A DNA stretch of 64,000 nucleotides, from contig NZ_SNWM01000002.1 in assembly GCF_004362245.1 (NCBI RefSeq), positions 496,001-560,000 on the forward strand, given 5' to 3'. Positions 28,306-36,953 of this stretch are shown here, one piece after another; position 1 is the stretch's first letter, and the number at the start of each line of letters is the position of its first letter. This DNA comes from Pedobacter duraquae. Its GTDB lineage: Bacteria; Bacteroidota; Bacteroidia; Sphingobacteriales; Sphingobacteriaceae. Under the pieces are notes generated by a model, which was not told the DNA's origin, ran no database searches, and saw nothing but the letters and a program-made list of their open reading frames with translations. The translations under genes were made by a program, and so were the position numbers.

Positions 28306-28347
28306 TTTTGCAAGTGCAAATATATAAACAACTTTCATTTTGCAAGT
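28306..28347. promoter_or_regulatory. Repeated TTTTGCAAGT sites, candidate HxlR operator
   Basis: TTTTGCAAGT occurs at 28306-28315 and 28338-28347, 32 bp apart (three helical turns). The first copy is also part of a CTTGC-GTTTT-GCAAG inverted repeat. Both lie in the 95-bp region between the divergent SDR operon and the HxlR gene. Binding by the HxlR protein is inferred. Confidence 0.45.
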
Positions 28348-28365
28348 AGTTTTACAATTTATTTT

Positions 28366-28770
28366 ATGGGAAATTTAAAAAAGCGGTCTGAATGCCCTAT
28401 TAGCAGTTCATTAGATATATGGGGAGATAAATGGTCTTTACTGATTGTGAGAGATTTGATGATCTCCAAACAATGTACTTATGGCGATTTCCTAAAATCG
28501 GAAGAAAAAATAGCGACCAATATCTTAGCTTCCCGATTACAAATGCTTGAAGAAAATGATGTGATCACAAAGCAGGAACATCCCGAAAGCAAGGCAAAAG
28601 TTTTATACAAACTAACGCAGAAAGGGATAGATTTGCTTCCGCTAATGATTGAAATAAATTTGTGGGCTGATAAATATTTTACAATGCCACCAGAAAGAAG
28701 GGTAATGCTTGAAGAAGTAAAAAAAGATAAAGATGCATTTATAGCAAGCAAAAGAATCGAATTGTTATAA
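28366..28770 (+). CDS. HxlR-family transcriptional regulator
   Basis: 134 aa winged helix protein. The HxlR pattern is clear: a conserved early cysteine in ECPISSSLDIWGDKWSLLIVRDL, KIATNILASRLQMLEENDVI as recognition region and YKLTQKGIDLLPLM. The cysteine near residue 10 is the redox or electrophile sensor in relatives such as HypR and YodB-type proteins. It is divergent from two SDRs and an MDR reductase, matching a response to quinones or reactive carbonyls. That role is inferred from family and layout. Confidence 0.88.
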   Translation: MGNLKKRSECPISSSLDIWGDKWSLLIVRDLMISKQCTYGDFLKSEEKIATNILASRLQMLEENDVITKQEHPESKAKVLYKLTQKGIDLLPLMIEINLWADKYFTMPPERRVMLEEVKKDKDAFIASKRIELL

Positions 28771-29143
28771 CATTGAATCAATATAAGCTGCTTTTTTGGG
28801 GTTTAACCAGCCAAATTACATATCTCAATTTATGCACAAGACTCCCTTCAATGATTAATTCACTATAGTTAGAATAAATCACTATATTAACACAAAGTTA
28901 AGTTCATTGATGAATTAACTTAACTTTGGAACATTATTTGGAAAGAAAAAAATTCATTTAATCAAACGTCACAAATCAAGGTGATTTTCGATTAAGTCAC
29001 TTAACCCAGATGGTAATAGAACAAATAGTTGTTGATTCTTAAATAAGTACTTTGATATACCCTTTTCACTGGAGAGATTTTAGCCAAAACAGATGCGCCG
29101 TTTACTTATTGTTCTTTCCAAAAAATAGTGCAGCTTTTAATAT
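28771..29143. other. 373-bp gap with an 11-bp inverted repeat
   Basis: No gene seen between the convergent HxlR and LytTR genes. The main structure is a perfect inverted repeat: AAAGTTAAGTT at 28894-28904 and AACTTAACTTT at 28917-28927, with a 12-base spacer. There is no adjacent T-run. It could be a Rho-assisted stop or a protein site. Confidence 0.5.
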
Positions 29144-29827
29144 CTATTTCGTTAGATTTAATCGTTTGAAGAACAAATCTCTATAACGACCACTTATAGG
29201 AATTTCATATTTATCTATGTAAACATGGTTAGTTTCGATTTTCTCAATTGTATTAATATTGACAATATAAGACTGATGCACTCTTATAAATTCCGAGGAA
29301 GGTAATTTTTCTACGAGTTCCATAAACGTCATTCGAGGAGAATGTACTTTTTCTTTTAGGATAATATCCAAGTAATTACCAGAACCTTTGATAAATAAAA
29401 TTTCTTTGAATTGAATTTTAATATTTTGGAATCCGTCCTTTATGAAAAAGAAAGTATTTTTATTCCTTACAAAAGACATCCGTTCTTCCAATTTGTCTAC
29501 GGCCATTTGAAATCGATCAAACTCAAAGGGTTTCAATAAATAATCAATGGCATTATGAGCATAACTTTCGAAGGCGAAATTTGTATAGGCCGTAGTGAAA
29601 ATGATATTTGGTTTTAATTTTAATTCTTCCAACATTTCCAAACCAGAAATATTGGGCATATTGATGTCTAGAAATATTAAATCGACAGGATTTTGTCTTA
29701 AAAAAACAATTGCTTCTGCAGGATCGGAAAATTGAGCGATCAGATCTAACCGCTCAATTTTGGCGCAATGGAATTTTATAACTTCAAGCGCTTTTGGTTC
29801 ATCGTCTATTGCAATTGCTATTATCAT
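29144..29827 (-). CDS. LytTR-type response regulator
   Basis: 227 aa. A receiver domain (about 1-120, phospho-acceptor D54 in IFLDINMPN, lysine in YLLKPFEF) is joined to a LytTR DNA-binding domain (about 130-225: ILFIKGSGNYLDIIL, IRVHQSYIVNI, IPISGRYRD). It is cotranscribed with, and overlaps by 4 bp, the LytS-type kinase upstream. LytTR regulators bind paired direct repeats. The target genes are not evident here. Confidence 0.93.
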   Translation of the reverse strand: MIIAIAIDDEPKALEVIKFHCAKIERLDLIAQFSDPAEAIVFLRQNPVDLIFLDINMPNISGLEMLEELKLKPNIIFTTAYTNFAFESYAHNAIDYLLKPFEFDRFQMAVDKLEERMSFVRNKNTFFFIKDGFQNIKIQFKEILFIKGSGNYLDIILKEKVHSPRMTFMELVEKLPSSEFIRVHQSYIVNINTIEKIETNHVYIDKYEIPISGRYRDLFFKRLNLTK

Positions 29828-30834
29828 TTTTGAGCAGTATTTATACCCATTTTTACCGAAAAAACCCCATTCAGTTTTTTAATTTCAAATGTATGGTTTT
29901 TTCGATATGCTAGTTCCAAACGTTGTTTTGTGTTTCTAATTCCTATGCCAAAGCCCTCTTCCTTTTTGTAAGTTTTATAACCTTCATGGTAAGTATTTAT
30001 ACATTCAAAAATTATCCAATTATTACCACAAGATACTGATATCTCTAATTTTGAAGGCTTTGATGGATCTATTCCATATTTAAATGCATTTTCAACAAAG
30101 GGAATTAGCAGTCCAGGACTAATTATGTAATTTTCAATATTTTCAAATCGTAATTCTACAATTGGCTCTACTGCAGAACGTATCTTTTGAATGGCGACAT
30201 AATCTTCAATGTATTTAATTTCATTTTTCAGGGGAATGAAATTTTCATTCATGTCTTTCTGCATATATCGAATTAAACTTGCCAATTTTGCAATACTTTC
30301 ACTTGTTTTAGGAGCATTTTCGACCAAGGCTGTGGCATATATGGCGTTTAAAGAATTGAACAAGAAATGCGGATTAACTTGCGACTTTAACAGTCTTAAT
30401 TCTGATTCTTTACTACCCAACCTTAAGTTAAATAATCTTTCTTTAGCTTTTATTGTACGTAAATAAGCATATACAAACGATAAACACAGCGTTAATAAAA
30501 GCACAGCAGTTAACGTAAAAATTATGTAGAAAACGTCTTCCCCCGTTTGAACATCATCAAATAAAGTGCGAATTATTTTTCGAATTAGCAGGTAAAAAGT
30601 TACGGAAAGCGCAATAATCAAAACAGCATATCTCAGTTTCTTTTTTTGGGCTACTAAGACTGGAATGATAAAAAAAGTGTGAATATAGAATATTGAAATT
30701 ATTAACGTTACTGATAAAATCTCTTTTTTGCCCATTTTAGGCGTGAGAACTGAAAATGCGCAAAAGATTAACAACATCAACATATTAATAGCAATTTCCA
30801 AATAAGGTATAGTCTTCTTTTTATGTAGCTGCAT
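29824..30834 (-). CDS. LytS-type sensor histidine kinase
   Basis: 336 aa. Four hydrophobic segments form the N-terminal half (about 10-125), followed by a His_kinase domain with H156 in VNPHFLFNSL, an ATPase N-box (PFVENAFKYG) and a G-box (GFGIGIRNTK). No large sensor domain is present, so the signal may come from the membrane or from the periplasmic protein encoded just upstream, whose gene overlaps this one by 14 bp. It pairs with the LytTR regulator downstream. Confidence 0.92.
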   Translation of the reverse strand: MQLHKKKTIPYLEIAINMLMLLIFCAFSVLTPKMGKKEILSVTLIISIFYIHTFFIIPVLVAQKKKLRYAVLIIALSVTFYLLIRKIIRTLFDDVQTGEDVFYIIFTLTAVLLLTLCLSFVYAYLRTIKAKERLFNLRLGSKESELRLLKSQVNPHFLFNSLNAIYATALVENAPKTSESIAKLASLIRYMQKDMNENFIPLKNEIKYIEDYVAIQKIRSAVEPIVELRFENIENYIISPGLLIPFVENAFKYGIDPSKPSKLEISVSCGNNWIIFECINTYHEGYKTYKKEEGFGIGIRNTKQRLELAYRKNHTFEIKKLNGVFSVKMGINTAQK

Positions 30835-31915
30835 GGTTTTCTTTATTATATTTTCTCAATAATTTATCATTCAATTTTCCGGCGGGGTAAAGTTTAATAA
30901 GCCTAGCAACAAGCTCCTTTGTTTTGATGTTGTACTTTAAATGCAAGAGGTTATTTGCCAAATAAAAGTATTTTGATGTCTGCGGCAGTTCCTTTAAAGC
31001 AAAGTCAAATTTCTCTTTATCAAGCTCTTTATAGATAATCAATTCATTTTTTAGCTTACTATATTTGAAGCTTAAATACAATTCAAGAAACTCATTATAC
31101 TCTTGACTGATCATCGTCGAATAATCGATATTTTCTTTATTAAATTCAACAACATTACTTATTTCCTTTGGAATTTTATTTCTAAAAAGTTTCGATGCTC
31201 CATCTTTATGATTCAATAGGAGGTATCTCAGAAATTCCTTTTTAGCTCCAAATTCGATTTCTGATTTTGTATACTTATATAAAAATGGGCTTATATGTTG
31301 CTGCTCTTTATCCAATTTAGTTAATAATTTATTTAATTTACTGCTTAAATTCTTAATTGCTTTATCTACGTTTTTGATGTCTTTTAATGTTTCATCAGAT
31401 TTAGAATCTAATGCTTCATCAAATGCCTGATCCAAGTCAAATGTGGTTTGATAAAATTCGGAATTGTACTTGTCTGCATTTAAGAATTTAATCCCTGTTT
31501 TTCCATAACGTGTGGTTTTTGTCAATTCAACATTGGTCTCCGTTCCCGGTTCTATTAAGTAAGTAGTGATGGGGCAATCATAGAAGTTTTTGCAATAGCC
31601 GATATAGTATTTATCGGTTAAGTTTTCATAAAGAACATCGTTTCTCAAGTCAAGAAATCTTCGCTCTGGAGTTAAATAAACAATAAATGGTTGGTTTACT
31701 TTGTCAAAGACGTATTCAAATGTTTTATCCGGCTTAAGGACTTGAAAACCTTCTACAGTGGAATATGGAGAATGGAAGGTAAATGTAGCAAAGTATACTG
31801 TGTCTGTAGGCCAATTTGCTACTTTACCTTTTAAGATTGCTTTGTTTTTTTGGGCATTTGCCGATGTAAAACAACTTGCAATTAATGCTACTAAAATGAT
31901 TGGATACAATTTCAT
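30821..31915 (-). CDS. Exported protein of unknown function, partner of the LytS/LytT pair
   Basis: 364 aa with a signal peptide (1-21, ending SANAQK). An N-terminal beta-rich domain (about 22-140, with AILKGKVANWPTDTVYF) looks like the DUF4369-type domain found before thioredoxin domains in Bacteroidota. The remainder is lysine-rich, mostly helical and has no thioredoxin CxxC. It overlaps the kinase gene by 14 bp, so it is produced with the signalling pair and may be its periplasmic sensor. That role is inferred from gene order. Confidence 0.7.
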   Translation of the reverse strand: MKLYPIILVALIASCFTSANAQKNKAILKGKVANWPTDTVYFATFTFHSPYSTVEGFQVLKPDKTFEYVFDKVNQPFIVYLTPERRFLDLRNDVLYENLTDKYYIGYCKNFYDCPITTYLIEPGTETNVELTKTTRYGKTGIKFLNADKYNSEFYQTTFDLDQAFDEALDSKSDETLKDIKNVDKAIKNLSSKLNKLLTKLDKEQQHISPFLYKYTKSEIEFGAKKEFLRYLLLNHKDGASKLFRNKIPKEISNVVEFNKENIDYSTMISQEYNEFLELYLSFKYSKLKNELIIYKELDKEKFDFALKELPQTSKYFYLANNLLHLKYNIKTKELVARLIKLYPAGKLNDKLLRKYNKENHAAT

Positions 31916-32468
31916 AATTAAATTTGTTTAAAGAATTATAGTCTAAAACTATAACTGCATAACAGCATTAAAAATAAAATGGGATCGTTGTTACTAGTTA
32001 TGGTATGAAATGGAACTTTAAAGATTTTCTTCGAATTAATTTTCCTAATAATTCAAGAAAAAGAATATGCGCAATAGCTTTAAATTTAGTCGTTAGATTG
32101 CAACTTCAATGTTTTTTATTTTGTTCTACTCCTCAATTTCCAATGGCTCTTGAGCTGAAATACAGTGTCCCCCAAGTATGGTGGTGATGAATGCGGCCTT
32201 TCCGATCAAGGATAAGTCGGACAAAGACCTAGTTGAACGATTCTTGCCCCGTCTGTAAAATCTTTTTCTATTGTATGATAAGGGAAACGTTACTCAAAAG
32301 CACACTTTAATCAGAGGTTTGTTCAAAGATAGTCTGGTATGGGGTCAGGGTTCATTTAGAACAAAATATCTGGACAGGACCTTTCATGTTAACCTACTGA
32401 AAATCAACAAAAAAGGGTTGCTTTTTAACGAGCAACCCTTTAAAAAAATTAACCATGAATCTGGTTAG
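31916..32468. other. 553-bp gap with possible gene remnants
   Basis: No intact gene was found. Two short open stretches look protein-like. One near 32160-32260 contains MNAAFPIKDK and LVERFLPRL and ends at a stop. The other, about 32271-32410, contains FKDSLVWGQGSFRTKYLD. Neither has a start with support nor a recognised family, and the second runs through a terminator into the tRNA. They are probably remains of genes decayed next to the tRNA. Confidence 0.35.
32412..32441. terminator. Intrinsic terminator downstream of tRNA-Leu(GAG)
   Basis: An 11-bp stem (AAAGGGTTGCT and AGCAACCCTTT) with an 8-base loop, flanked by A-runs and T-runs on both sides so that it can work in either direction. 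On the minus strand it follows the tRNA-Leu gene by 27 bp. Confidence 0.85.
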
Positions 32469-32552
32469 TACCCAGGAGCAGATTCGAACTGCCATGCCCT
32501 TTCGAGCGCCACCCCCTCAAGATGGTACGTCTACCAATTTCGCCACCTGGGT
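32469..32552 (-). tRNA. tRNA-Leu (anticodon GAG)
   Basis: 84 bases. The acceptor stem ACCCAGG pairs with CCTGGGT, with discriminator A. Anticodon stem CCATC/GGTGG with loop TTGAGGG gives anticodon GAG. A long variable arm, typical of class II tRNA-Leu, follows, and the T-arm contains GTTCGAATC. CCA is not encoded. Confidence 0.95.
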
Positions 32553-32609
32553 ATATTAAGCGCAAATATAAATTTATTCACCGAAGTTTCTAGCGCTATT
32601 TTCAGAAAA

Positions 32610-33371
32610 TTAAACCTCAATACGTAACTGATCGTATGCCAGCCTGATATTATCCGGCAATTCAGCTTCAACGGCCTCATGCAGTCCCAAATTATGACTG
32701 ATATGCGTAAAATAAGTCATCTCAGCGTTGATCCGTTTCGCAAATTCAACAGCTTCCTGCAGATTAAAATGAGAGATATGATCCTGAACCTGCAGCGCAT
32801 TAATAACCAATACCTTTGTACCCATAATTTTAGCAACCGATTCTTCAGATATTGTTTTTGCATCAGTGATATAGGTAAAATCTCCAATTCTAAAACCTAA
32901 AATCGGAAGTTTATAATGCATAATATCGATCGGCACAATCTCTGTCTCTCCTATTTTAAAAGGCTCAGAAGATATTGTATGGAGGTTTATTTTAGGCAAT
33001 CCGAAATAGGGAACATCCGAAAATATATAAGAAAACTCTCTTTTTAATGCATTCTGCACCCTTTCCTCTGCATAAATATCAATGTTCTTATGCATTAGGT
33101 AATTGAAAGGACGGATATCATCCAGGCCCGCAATATGATCCTTGTGCTCATGTGTAAACAATATCGCATCAAGATCCTGTACATTTTCCCGCAGCATCTG
33201 ATACCGGAAATCTGGGCCGCTATCAATCACAATCGTCTTATCTGCGGTTTCCAGCATTACCGACGTCCGTAAACGCTTATTTCTATGATCGGGAGAAGTA
33301 CACACTGCACACCGACAGGTGATTACAGGAATCCCCTGAGATGTGCCGGTACCTAAAAAAGTAATTTTCAA
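32610..33371 (-). CDS. MBL-fold metallo-hydrolase, PhnP-like phosphodiesterase
   Basis: 253 aa. The complete metal motif HxHxDH is present as THEHKDHIAG. The N-terminal GTGTSQGIPVITCRCAVC segment carries cysteines in the pattern of PhnP-type enzymes, which bind an extra zinc, and MHYKLPILGFRIGDFTYITD is family-typical. PhnP relatives hydrolyse cyclic phosphodiesters. It follows lolA by 22 bp in the order ftsK-lolA-this gene, and is very likely cotranscribed with it. Confidence 0.87.
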   Translation of the reverse strand: MKITFLGTGTSQGIPVITCRCAVCTSPDHRNKRLRTSVMLETADKTIVIDSGPDFRYQMLRENVQDLDAILFTHEHKDHIAGLDDIRPFNYLMHKNIDIYAEERVQNALKREFSYIFSDVPYFGLPKINLHTISSEPFKIGETEIVPIDIMHYKLPILGFRIGDFTYITDAKTISEESVAKIMGTKVLVINALQVQDHISHFNLQEAVEFAKRINAEMTYFTHISHNLGLHEAVEAELPDNIRLAYDQLRIEV

Positions 33372-33393
33372 AATAAAATCAGATTAAGCACCA

Positions 33394-34044
33394 TTACCGC
33401 AAATCCACAACCTCAACACCAGGATATTTTTTTGCATCAAAACTAAAAGTTCCTGCAGGAACAACAACATTAGGCACAAACTTATTTATGCCGTATGCAT
33501 ATACACTACCATTCTTGTCGAAAACCTGCACATTGGCGATCTGTTTTGCAACCTTGTCAACACTCAGGCGGATCTTAAAATATTGAACCTTGGTATCTAT
33601 CGGTGATAAATCGATCATCTGATACACCTTTGCACCTACTTTACGTTCACCGGTATACAGATACTTATATCCTTTCTCGTACATCGTAAATACTGTTGCA
33701 GGATTTAATGCATCAGAACTACTGCTGGCATTGTTGACCTGGACTTCTTTATCATCTTTAAGGTATGTCCATTGTGTTTTTCCGTCGCTGATCAGGTCCT
33801 TATCCCCCATCACAACCTTATACTTGTTAGCTTTGGAGTCTACATACAAAGTACCTTTCTCGGTGTTCTTCACGTTTGCTTGCTTGTTCTCAACAGAAAA
33901 AGTAAAATCTGTGCGGATAGCCTTGAACGACCGGTACTTTTTACTCACCGCCGCCAATATCGATTGTGCTTGAGGATCTGTTTGAGCCTGGGCGATATTA
34001 AAGGAAACTATTGTTAACAATAAAACACTTAAGAACCTCTTCAT
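33394..34044 (-). CDS. Outer-membrane lipoprotein carrier protein LolA-like
   Basis: 216 aa with a signal peptide (MKRFLSVLLLTIVSFNIAQAQ). LolA fold: FKAIRTDFTFSVENKQ, KGTLYVDSKANKYKVVMGDKD, DGKTQWTYLKDDKEVQVNNAS, MIDLSPIDTKVQYFKIRLSVD. LolA carries lipoproteins across the periplasm to the outer membrane. The ATG at 34044 begins the signal peptide; a longer reading to 34104 would overlap the ftsK end at 34058. It lies 13 bp after ftsK. Confidence 0.85.
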   Translation of the reverse strand: MKRFLSVLLLTIVSFNIAQAQTDPQAQSILAAVSKKYRSFKAIRTDFTFSVENKQANVKNTEKGTLYVDSKANKYKVVMGDKDLISDGKTQWTYLKDDKEVQVNNASSSSDALNPATVFTMYEKGYKYLYTGERKVGAKVYQMIDLSPIDTKVQYFKIRLSVDKVAKQIANVQVFDKNGSVYAYGINKFVPNVVVPAGTFSFDAKKYPGVEVVDLR

Positions 34045-34057
34045 AGAATTTGCTGGT

Positions 34058-36655
34058 TTAATCATTTTTAAGGTTGTCCAAGAATTGTTCCAAAGCATAG
34101 TCATCAGGAATTAAAACCTCACGGGCCTTGCTACCTTCAAACGGACCAACAACACCTGCTGCTTCCAACTGGTCGATAATTCTACCTGCCCTGTTGTACC
34201 CTAATTTTAGTTTACGTTGAATTAACGATGTCGATCCCTGCTGATGCATGACGATCAATCGTGCAGCATCCTCAAACATAGAATCTCTGTCGGATGCATC
34301 AAACTCCAGCTTTGCATTTTCAGCCGCTTCATCAAGATATTCCGGTAGTTGATAGGCTTCAGGATATCCGCGCTGATTTCCAATAAACTCAGAAATTCGA
34401 TCTACCTCAGGCGTATCTACAAAAGCACATTGCAGCCTGATCAGGTCGTTTCCTGTTGATAACAGCATGTCTCCCCTACCGATCAGCTGATCAGCACCTC
34501 CACTATCTAAAATTGTACGTGAATCTATCTTCGATAATACCCTGAAGGCAATCCTTGCCGGGAAGTTGGCTTTGATCGTACCTGTAATAATGTTCACAGA
34601 TGGTCTTTGGGTAGCCAGCACCAGGTGGATACCTACCGCACGGGCCAGCTGTGCTAACCTCGCAATAGGCGTTTCAACCTCTTTACCGGCAGTCATCATT
34701 AAATCCGCAAACTCATCCACAATAAGCACAATATAAGGTAAAAACCGGTGTGCATTGTTAGGGTTCAGCTTGCGCTTGATGAACTTCTCGTTATACTCCT
34801 TTAAATTCCTGACCTGTGCATCTTTCAACAGGTCATAACGCTGATCCATCTCAATACAAAGTGAGTTAAGGGTATTGATTACTTTTTTGGTGTCTGTGAT
34901 AATCGCATCAGCTTCACCCGGCAGCTTAGCCAAAAAGTGACGCTCAATTTTATTAAAAAGCGTGAGCTCCACCTTTTTAGGATCCACCAACACGAACTTT
35001 AGCTGTGAAGGGTGTTTCTTATAGAGCAATGAAACCAGGATAGCATTGATACCAACAGATTTACCCTGACCAGTAGCCCCTGCTACCAACAAGTGTGGCA
35101 TTTTGGATAAGTCGGCGATAAAAACCTCATTCGAAATTGTCTTGCCTAATGCTATAGGCAAATCCATTGTCGTAGTCTGGAACTTTTCAGTTGCCAGGAT
35201 GCTGCGCATAGACACCATTTCGGGATGCATATTCGGCACCTCAATACCTATAGTCCCCTTGCCTGGCATAGGTGCAATAATCCTGATCCCTAAAGCTGCA
35301 AGACTCAATGCGATATCATCCTCCAGATTTTTAATCTTCGAAATCCGCACACCCGGTGCCGGGATAATTTCATATAAGGTTACCGTAGGGCCAATAGTGG
35401 CCTTGATCTTATCAATCTCAATATTGTAGTGATTCAGGGTCTCTACAATTTTATTTTTATTGGCCTCCAGCTCTTCGGCATTTACCGAGATCTTGTTAGA
35501 ACCGTGGTTTTCTAGCAAGTCCAAATGCGGATATTTGTAGCTGGCCAGATCCAATGTTGGATCATAGGCACCGAACTGCTCCACCAGGTCTTCAGACTTC
35601 TTCTCTTCTTCGGTCTTTTCGATAGTAAATACAGGCTCGGGAGCAGACTCCTCGGCTAACAGCGCGCTGTCAAAAAGCTCATTCGGACGTATTGGCGATG
35701 GTGGCGGTGTGTCCATTGTAGGTGATAAAATAATTGGTGCGCTGTGCATCACATTCGTCGCCAGCGGAATAGCGGCAATCGCTTCTTCCTCGGCCTGTGT
35801 ATCCTCAAAACGACTTGGCGTCAATACTACATTCTGCTCTCGTTTACGTTGTGCACCCAGTTTATCATTCACACTAAATTCTACTGGTTTAGAAGGAAGC
35901 TCATTTTCCAGGGGAATATTTTCCGGTACCTCAGGAACTTCGAAGTTCTCAATCTTGCGCTCAATCTTTGGAATTTTAAAGTCTATATTGTAAGCAATGA
36001 TCAGGATGCTCAACGCTAAAAAGGCAAGTAAACCTCCTACACCGGCAATGCCGATCTGTGCAACAAGGATCTTATTCGTCCAATAGCCAAACTCCCCTTC
36101 AAGAAAATGTGGTGCATCAGCAAAAAAAGCGTGGAAAAACCCGAAACTCAGCGAAAGGAATAACAAGAAGAAAAAGCTATACCCGAACGTTTTTTCCAAC
36201 GCAAAGATCTTGACTTTAAAAAGTAGCCTGTAGCCGATTACAAAAAACACAAGCACAAATAAGAAGGAGGCCATGCCGAACCATTCGTAAATAAACTGAT
36301 GTGCTAACAGCGCACCAAACTTCCCCAGCCAGTTTTGTACTACAGGAGCAATATTAAGCGCTTTAAGCTCATCAACAGTTTTGAACAGGTTATGCCATCC
36401 TCCATTTGCATCGATTACATAGCTGTAATCGTCTTGCCAGGTAAAAATATATGAGGTAAAAGCAATTAGAAAGTAGAGCGCAAGGATTAGAAAAAACAAA
36501 CCCAGGATCTTGATCAGCCTCCCGTTGTTGAAATCAAATGAAGGCATGAGATCCCGTCGTTCTCTGGGTGCTTTGGCCGCAGGCCGCGTACCTGGTCGCT
36601 CCGGAGCATCGTTTTTAAATGAATTAGACTTAAACTGGTTTCCCTTTAGCGCCAT
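34058..36655 (-). CDS. ftsK: DNA translocase FtsK/SpoIIIE
   Basis: 865 aa. The N-terminal part has four to five membrane helices (about 45-230), a linker follows (about 235-400), then the translocase: FtsK-alpha region, Walker A GATGQGKSVGINA, Walker B IVLIVDEFADLM, ATQRPSVN and GGADQLIGRGDML. A C-terminal gamma winged helix (KLKLGYNRAGRIIDQLEAAG) recognises chromosome-orienting motifs. FtsK pumps chromosome ends at the septum during division. The ATG at 36655 is preferred over a TTG at 36667. The following genes lolA and the PhnP-like hydrolase are cotranscribed. Confidence 0.96.
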   Translation of the reverse strand: MALKGNQFKSNSFKNDAPERPGTRPAAKAPRERRDLMPSFDFNNGRLIKILGLFFLILALYFLIAFTSYIFTWQDDYSYVIDANGGWHNLFKTVDELKALNIAPVVQNWLGKFGALLAHQFIYEWFGMASFLFVLVFFVIGYRLLFKVKIFALEKTFGYSFFFLLFLSLSFGFFHAFFADAPHFLEGEFGYWTNKILVAQIGIAGVGGLLAFLALSILIIAYNIDFKIPKIERKIENFEVPEVPENIPLENELPSKPVEFSVNDKLGAQRKREQNVVLTPSRFEDTQAEEEAIAAIPLATNVMHSAPIILSPTMDTPPPSPIRPNELFDSALLAEESAPEPVFTIEKTEEEKKSEDLVEQFGAYDPTLDLASYKYPHLDLLENHGSNKISVNAEELEANKNKIVETLNHYNIEIDKIKATIGPTVTLYEIIPAPGVRISKIKNLEDDIALSLAALGIRIIAPMPGKGTIGIEVPNMHPEMVSMRSILATEKFQTTTMDLPIALGKTISNEVFIADLSKMPHLLVAGATGQGKSVGINAILVSLLYKKHPSQLKFVLVDPKKVELTLFNKIERHFLAKLPGEADAIITDTKKVINTLNSLCIEMDQRYDLLKDAQVRNLKEYNEKFIKRKLNPNNAHRFLPYIVLIVDEFADLMMTAGKEVETPIARLAQLARAVGIHLVLATQRPSVNIITGTIKANFPARIAFRVLSKIDSRTILDSGGADQLIGRGDMLLSTGNDLIRLQCAFVDTPEVDRISEFIGNQRGYPEAYQLPEYLDEAAENAKLEFDASDRDSMFEDAARLIVMHQQGSTSLIQRKLKLGYNRAGRIIDQLEAAGVVGPFEGSKAREVLIPDDYALEQFLDNLKND

Positions 36656-36730
36656 TTTTATGTACAAGTATTAATAATCAACAAATATAAAATATATAGT
36701 TGTATGTGCTGAGTTATATAAATACAATTT

Positions 36731-36952
36731 TCAGACGTCCCAGATGCGCAATCTGATTTTCTTGATATAGTGCCGCACATCCAACACCACTGCGGCAAGG
36801 ATATAAAACACAATGGGAAACCCAACCGCAAGGAAAGAAGCGTAGATAAAGAATAGACGGATCTTACTGATGGATATGTCCAGACGCTCTGCAAGATACG
36901 TGCAAACACCAAAACTTTGTTTCTCAAAATAGGTAATGACTCTCTGGAACAT
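36731..36952 (-). CDS. PspC-domain membrane protein
   Basis: 73 aa. A short PspC domain (FGVCTYLAERLDISISKIRLFF) leads into a hydrophobic segment (about 35-60) and ends with a basic tail. PspC proteins are involved in envelope stress responses in other phyla. The gene lies between DUF2851 (1 bp gap) and ftsK (75 bp gap), a common order in Sphingobacteriales. Another overlapping frame in the same strand, 36658-36927, has no recognisable pattern and was not chosen. Confidence 0.85.
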   Translation of the reverse strand: MFQRVITYFEKQSFGVCTYLAERLDISISKIRLFFIYASFLAVGFPIVFYILAAVVLDVRHYIKKIRLRIWDV

Positions 36953-36953
36953 C

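Noticed and set aside
32271..32468. 65-aa frame next to tRNA-Leu(GAG)
   Set aside because: It runs through an intrinsic terminator up to the tRNA; at best a remnant and listed as part of the gap.
36658..36927. 89-aa frame overlapping pspC on the same strand
   Set aside because: No domain, cysteine- and serine-rich shadow of pspC in another frame; the PspC pattern decides for 36731-36952.
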